Assembly: GCF_000002995.4 (NCBI RefSeq) | Contig: NW_025062477.1 | Location: forward strand, 11,948,696-12,012,695 | Direction: 5' to 3' | From: Brugia malayi | Lineage: Eukaryota; Nematoda; Chromadorea; Rhabditida; Onchocercidae | Length of the DNA stretch: 64,000 nucleotides | Part shown: positions 58,529 to 64,000 of the stretch, piece after piece | How the letters are laid out: each line of letters starts with the position of its first letter | Numbering within the stretch: position 1 is the first letter of the stretch | Made by a program: the position numbers and the translations under genes | The notes under the pieces: model-generated | The model's input: only the letters and a program-made list of their open reading frames with translations | Databases searched by the model: none | What the model was told of the DNA's origin: nothing

Positions 58529-58980
58529 GAATTATTATGTTTTTTCGCTCTGTATTTGTTATTGTTTCCATAAGATTAAATATTATGAATTAAAAAATGC
58601 TTTCCTGATTTTGTCGTTTATTCGACATAAACTTTTATTTATTACTGTTACTTATGTGTATAGGTTCGACATATAGACTTAAAAGATTTATCCTGGAAAT
58701 TTTACGATGTTTATTATGGAATTGACAGTTGGAATGTTGATCTTGTGTCCACATCTACTCTTGCTGGAATGCTACTCATAATGGTTTTTAAGTAATCAGA
58801 TATTAGGAAGATTTTGGCGAAGAATTTGAAGATTTTTTTTCCAGAAAGTTTTAGTGGATTGCAGAATGATTACTGACTTGAATAGATTTAATCTTCCTTT
58901 GCATGTTGCTTCAGACATAGTGCATTGTTCTCAAATAGAGCTAAGGCTTGATAGCGACGTGCACTTACTAAAGAGGAGAA
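58529..58980. other. Spacer between L27a and P1 genes
   Basis: 452 bases with the L27a 3' UTR and the start region of P1. Nothing coding is seen. TTGCTTCAG at about 58905-58913, roughly 70 bases before the P1 ATG, could be a spliced-leader acceptor. Confidence 0.5.
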
Positions 58981-59543
58981 ATGGCAAACCAAGAATTAGC
59001 ATGCGTCTATGCAGCACTTATTTTGCAAGATGATGATGTTGCAATCACTGGTGATAAAATTTCAACCATCTTGAAGGCTGCACATGTTGATGTGGAACCA
59101 TTCTGGCCAGGATTATTTGCTAAGGCCTTGGAAGGAGTTGATGTGAAGGTATGCATAGGTATTCATAATTTTTATTACAATCGTTTTGATTTCTTTACCG
59201 ATAAGGCGAAGGTTGAGATCATTTCCCAACAAAAATTATTGCTTTATGTGAACAGAGATATAGATGCGTCATTTGTTTTTTTTTGGAACCCAAAGATCTG
59301 GTTGCATTGTCACAGATTTCTAGATTTCCTTATCATTTTACATTGTGATCTTTTCAGTCGTTGATAACTAACATTAGTTCAAGTGTTGGTAGTGGTGGTG
59401 GTGCTGCAGCAGGAGTAGCGGCACCTTCCGCAACAGCAGCAGCGGCAGCACCTGCAGCAGCTGCAGAAGAGAAAGAGGACAAGAAGAAGGAAGAGCCAAA
59501 AGAGGAATCAGATGATGATATGGGTTTTGGTCTTTTCGACTAA
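58981..59543 (+). CDS. rla-1: 60S acidic ribosomal protein P1
   Basis: Two exons, 58981-59148 and 59358-59543, total 354 bases and 117 residues. The helical N-terminal dimerisation domain reads [20 protein letters not shown].. [11 protein letters not shown]. It is followed by the Gly/Ala hinge ([18 protein letters not shown]) and the charged tail ending [13 protein letters not shown], the conserved stalk peptide that recruits elongation factors. The N-terminal sequence is of P1 type rather than P2. P1/P2 dimers form the lateral stalk of the 60S subunit through P0. An AATAAA signal follows at 59610-59615. Confidence 0.98.
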
Positions 59544-60242
59544 AATTCGCATTATGTTGTTACTATTTTGAATCACAAATTTGTTTATTTCTCTGCTTTT
59601 GGCTTTGGTAATAAAATTATACACAAGCATCATTTGGAAGTAGAACCTTTTCTGCAAGGCACAAGTATAGGAGAATCACAAATCACATTTCAAAAATAAT
59701 GAGCTACTAGCTGTGTTCCGAAATTTGGTCGTGGTGTACGACAACAATTCATTTTTCAAGAAGTAGATGTAGAGATAGGAAGTCAAGCAAAATTAGGGAG
59801 AAGTTGTGGGTATTTTTTCTTATCGTTAAACTTTTGCAGTAAAGTGATATTATACTAGGTTTAATTCCAAAGAAATACAAGTTTAATATTCATTTTTCAT
59901 TAAAAAGTTCATTGCTGTGACTTGAAGAGAGTGAAGTTAATTCTTAAAGAGATGGTTGCGTATTTTTTCATTTCATGTTTCTCGCTGAGCCACGCGTAAA
60001 ATTTTTGACAACGAAGTGATCAATTCTAAATCCCAAGATTTTGAAAGCAGAAATGTTAATGAAATTCATAGTCTTCTTTGTTACTTTAATGCTTATAATT
60101 TTGAAAAGTCCGGGCATCCTGTAGATTACTACTATTTTGACTTGATAAATATTTCTCACTGAAATATTTTGTCAAGACAAAGCTTAGTGCACTTTAGACA
60201 CATAATTAAGGCACATAATTTTCCTAGATGAAGAGATGAAAA
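59544..60242. other. Spacer between convergent P1 and ARL13-like genes
   Basis: About 700 bases holding both 3' UTRs. No gene was recognised; a 63-residue minus-strand open frame at 59968-60159 has no features of a known protein. Confidence 0.65.
59610..59615 (+). terminator. Polyadenylation signal AATAAA of the P1 gene
   Basis: Canonical AATAAA 67 bases after the P1 stop codon. Confidence 0.75.
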
Positions 60243-63200
60243 TTAAACTGAATCAGTCCTTCTACGAATTAGTCGAGCAGAATGCTTTGGTCGTTCCTTT
60301 CGTATAACTGACATTGGCACAAGTTGAGTAATACGAATTGGTTTTGATGTTGATTGTATGTCTCCTGCAAATGGATTGAATGTATTAGATAAAATTCCGA
60401 TTAAACAATTTTTTAAAAAATACATCATTTAATAAACGCTGTAAAATAGATTCAAAATAACTGAATGATTTTAAAAAAGAAAAGAACAAGTAATTTGTCT
60501 GCTATTATCAGTGATACCATTCATATCGAACATTTCAACTGTTTGTACACTTGCTGTCTTTTTTGAAACTTCCGACGATGATACTTCAAATATTTGCGGA
60601 TATTTCATCTTTACTAGATCATTGGATGTATGAGATAAACTATCCATTGGACTAATCATATTTCGTAGACACTGCAAATAATTATAATTTCAAAATTATT
60701 TATACTATCAAACCTGAAAATTTAATAAATTCAAATAATTTAAAAGAAAAGATTTAAATTACTTCAAATTAAAAAAAAAAAAAGGAATTTTATTGAAATA
60801 TCTTTTTAATCATTTATAAATTTTGCAATCAAATAAATTAGAAAATTGTATTTATTTAATTAAACGAAGAAAGAAAAAAAATTTTTTACCCTTTTTCGTT
60901 TACTTTCTTCATTTCCATTTTCTGAATTATTTATCTGATTGATAGTTGCTTTTTGTGATGAAATAATCATTTGATCATTTTGTTGCTTATCATTTTGTGC
61001 TACTACTTCAATTACATCTGCATCACTAATTTTCTCATCTTCCGAAATAGTTGAACTAAAAAAAAAAAAAAAAAATAGATTTGAAATATGACAAATAATA
61101 TATTTTTTTCTTCATTTAACAAATTTATAAAATAAAAATTTCAATCATTTATTTCATTAAAATTCAACAAAAAAAAAAAAAAAAGAAACGAATTTGAAAA
61201 GAAACAAAAAATTCATTCAAAAAGTATTCTTTTATGCTTTGGATTATCGTTGTAACTCTTCGAGATCAGAACATTCATGATATGGACATTCATAATCTCG
61301 ACTATCTTTAACAAATTGAAATTCAAGAGAAATTAAAAATATTTTTTTCAATTAAAATCTCTCTCTCTCTCAGCGAAAAGTTTTATTAAAAATTCAGATA
61401 AATTTCTTATAACTTCAATTTATACATCAGTACAGTTATATATATATAAATTATATTTTAGTACAAATTTCCCTTTCTCTCTTTTTCAAAATAATTATTA
61501 TCGATGAATTAAAATAATAACAATAAATTATACTAAATATAAAATATAAAATAAAAATAATTATTATCGATGAACAAATATAAATTAATTTAAACCTGCT
61601 AATTGTAGCAGCAAGATGATGTTGTCGTCTTATTCGTTCCTCATTTTGTCGACGTTTAAGCTTTTCTAATGCTTCATTTACTCGCTTCTCTAATGCATCA
61701 TAATTATAATAAATTTGTTCTAATAACCATTCAAAGCCATCTTTTAGTGTCACATCAATCATTCGTCCACTACCCGCATTTGATTGACAAATTTCCTTAA
61801 ACAAATAACTTTAGTAATACTTTTTTTTTTGATAATTTTTTCGAAATAATCTTTTACTTCTTATTTATGCACTTTCTTTTAATAATAGGTAAATGCTACT
61901 TTTTTTTAAAAGTTAATCTTATAAAATTTTATAGTTATTATTAGTCTATTGAAACGACAATATCTTATTTCTTATTTCTTTCAACAATAGCTGATTTGAT
62001 TACCTTCGTTGAATAATTTATAATAATTAACATTTTAGAATGTTATAAAATATTAAATTAAAATTGAAATTAAGTTAAAATGAGTGAGTAATAGCAAAAT
62101 AAAATCAACTTACTACTCGAATTTGTGTTTGATATCGATTTGCTAAATTATGTAAATTGAATCGATCGGTGAATTGAATTTCATCAATACATCTCCCACG
62201 ATCTTTCTTATTTAAAATTATCAAAAATGGTTTATTCATTAAATCCTTATCACTAATTACATCTTTTAGCAATTGACCACTCTCTTCGATACGATCTTCA
62301 TCGCTTCCATCAATAATATAAATTACACCAAATACCTAAAAAACGTAAAATAAAATTTTAACGTTAAACTAATTTGAATCATCTAATTTTCTTTATTTAA
62401 TTTAATTTCCTTTAATCCCCAAAACAATTTAATAGTTGCAAACTTTTTTCTTTCAAATTAAATAAACAAAAAAACACGAAAAGAAAATAGATTGAAAAGG
62501 AAAATTGATAACATATTTTTTTAATTGATCAATTGCTAATTTATACATATTTTCAATTTTCTTAATTTAATTTCCATTACTTTTAAAGACAATTTAACAT
62601 TTACAAATATTTTTTCAAATTAAAAGAAAAAAAAAAAAACAAAAAGGAAATGGAATGAGAATAAAAATTGATAATATACTTTTTAATTAACCTATTGGTA
62701 AATTATTTATACCTCAGGATAATAATTTTTCCATATCGAACGTATCCGTTCACCACCACCCAAATCATATGCAATAATTTCAGCTTTTCGATATCTAAAT
62801 TCGTGTAACGTGAAACCATTCGTAGGTAAAACATTATTTATTTCACCTGTAAACAAGTGATAATTTCACAGTTAACTATTATTATCATTATTATTATTAT
62901 TATTATATTATCATATTTGATATTTAATGTAATAATTAATTAAGATCATTCTAATGTTATTTCAATATTAATAAATCATTGGCATCATTATTTACAAATT
63001 TTAATTTATTAATTAAAAAAGAATAAAATTACTAGAAATTCTGCACGCACACAAGAAAAAAATGAAATGTGAAATAAAATAAATAAATAATCTATGAATA
63101 ATAAATAAAATTCACAAATTATACGTAATCTTCTTTTTTTGTCAAATTTAAAATAATTTTAATAATTTTTTTTTTTTATTCTAAATGAAAAGCAAAACAA

Positions 63201-63625
63201 AAAAAAAAAAAAAAAGTGTAATAACCTGAAGCTAATGAACATATAGCTGTTGATTTCCCTGCACCATCTATACCCAAAATGCAAATTCGTATTTTTCTAA
63301 ATTTATAATCTTTAAAATGAAATCATACCAATACTAATTTTCTAAATTTATAATCATGAAAATAAAGATCCATGCCATATTTAATACAAAATATTTAACT
63401 CATAAATTATTCCTACATACATATTTATATTTATGTGAAAAAAAAAATTGCTGTTTTTTTTTTTTTTTTTTTCAAAAACATGAAATTAGAAATGGAAATG
63501 AAAAAATGTTTACCTAACTTTTTTGTGGTGTAATTTTCTTTTGTTCTGCTTAAAACCACCAACACAATTGCCCATATACTAATAAGCAAAATTATCAAAT
63601 GCAACAAAAATTTATTTTCATTCAA
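60243..63625 (-). CDS. arl-13: ARL13B-type ciliary GTPase with an N-terminal hydrophobic segment
   Basis: Eight exons: 63519-63625, 63226-63296, 62713-62846, 62114-62335, 61596-61795, 60890-61055, 60518-60671 and 60243-60364. They total 1176 bases, or 391 residues. The G1 loop GIDGAGKS is at 44-51. G3 is DLGGG (87-91), with glycine where most GTPases have the catalytic glutamine, as in ARL13B; ERIRSIWKNYYPE follows. G4 is NKKD (146-149). A post-GTPase helix (LKDGFEWLLEQIYYNYDALEKRV) and Arg/Glu-rich coiled coil are also ARL13-like, then a polar tail ending SARLIRRRTDSV. ARL13B localises to the ciliary membrane and acts as an exchange factor for ARL3. The first exon encodes a hydrophobic stretch at about 7-25, where vertebrate ARL13B has palmitoylated cysteines. 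Exon 1 is the least certain part; no other ATG fits the frame upstream of G1. Confidence 0.9.
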
Positions 63626-64000
63626 TCATACAATAAAATATGGATTAAAGAAGAAAAAGCAAACAGAGGAGACCAAAATTGATTGTCATAGCAACGCTTC
63701 AACTGCATTATCATTTTACCTTTTTACTCATTTACCTATCTATCATTATTTGTTGACAAATCTATTGTGTATGTGTTTGAATTAATTTTTTGTGAAGATT
63801 TATTTCTTATTTATATATTTATTTTTTGATATGATATAAAAAATTATTTATTCATTTTTTTTTTTTTTTTTAAATTATTTTATTTACTTATTGTATTGTA
63901 AATTTCATTTTATTTTGTCCAAAAATTTCCGATAGTTTTGTGAATTTCTAATTAACAATCGAAAGTGATAATAGATTGGATTATTTATTTGTTTATTTTA
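63626..64000. other. Upstream flank of the ARL13-like gene
   Basis: 375 bases of AT-rich DNA with a poly-T run. It should hold the ARL13-like promoter. An X-box-like RFX site was looked for by eye and none was convincing. Confidence 0.5.

Overview
This window is nuclear DNA from a nematode. It is very AT-rich, full of homopolymer runs and microsatellites, and its genes are cut into many small exons with GT..AG introns. The nematode call rests on gene content: a ground-like (GRL) cuticle/hedgehog-related protein, a nematode-style cytosolic tyrosine phosphatase, an ANKS6-type protein, and a block (arl-13, P1, L27a, phb-1, eIF2-alpha) that I recall as lying together in Caenorhabditis elegans on clone Y37E3. 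The species cannot be fixed from the sequence. A clade III (spirurid/filarial-like) worm is a guess.

Layout, left to right. 282-7191 (-): a MAK/ICK-type ciliary kinase, DYF-5-like, 11 exons. 9018-14836 (+): a protein tyrosine phosphatase, 9 exons, with WPE in place of the usual WPD loop. 17153-26175 (+): an ankyrin-repeat plus SAM protein of ANKS6/MLT-2 type, about 14 exons. 26176-31040: nearly 5 kb without a recognised gene. 31041-40908 (-): a secreted GRL protein, 7 exons, with a 5.3 kb first intron. 40909-50494: about 9.6 kb of AT-rich DNA in which I find no gene. 50495-52886 (-): eIF2-alpha. 53609-56061 (-): prohibitin 1. 57661-58528 (+): ribosomal protein L27a (uL15). 58981-59543 (+): acidic ribosomal protein P1. 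60243-63625 (-): an ARL13B-type GTPase with an unusual N-terminal hydrophobic segment.

For most gene models I joined exons by hand. In each case the summed exon length is a multiple of three and the family motifs run unbroken across the joins. The exception is one junction in the ANKS6-like gene, where the donor is ambiguous.

The genes fall into two groups. The right end is a compact housekeeping block for translation and mitochondria: eIF2-alpha, PHB1, L27a and P1. DYF-5-like kinase, ANKS6-like protein and ARL13B-like GTPase all belong to families tied to cilia; in worms the ANKS6-type protein is also linked to moulting. No transposon, tRNA, rRNA or CRISPR array was found.

The most unusual signal is not a gene. 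Several introns hold tandem repeats whose unit carries a copy of the adjacent exon-intron junction. The clearest is a 42/43-bp unit repeated ten times at the end of ANKS6 exon 9, so that the 5' splice site and the last 15 bases or so of the exon are multiplied. A similar 18-20-bp array sits at a donor of the GRL gene, and repeat units in other introns also carry donor-like GTAAG motifs.
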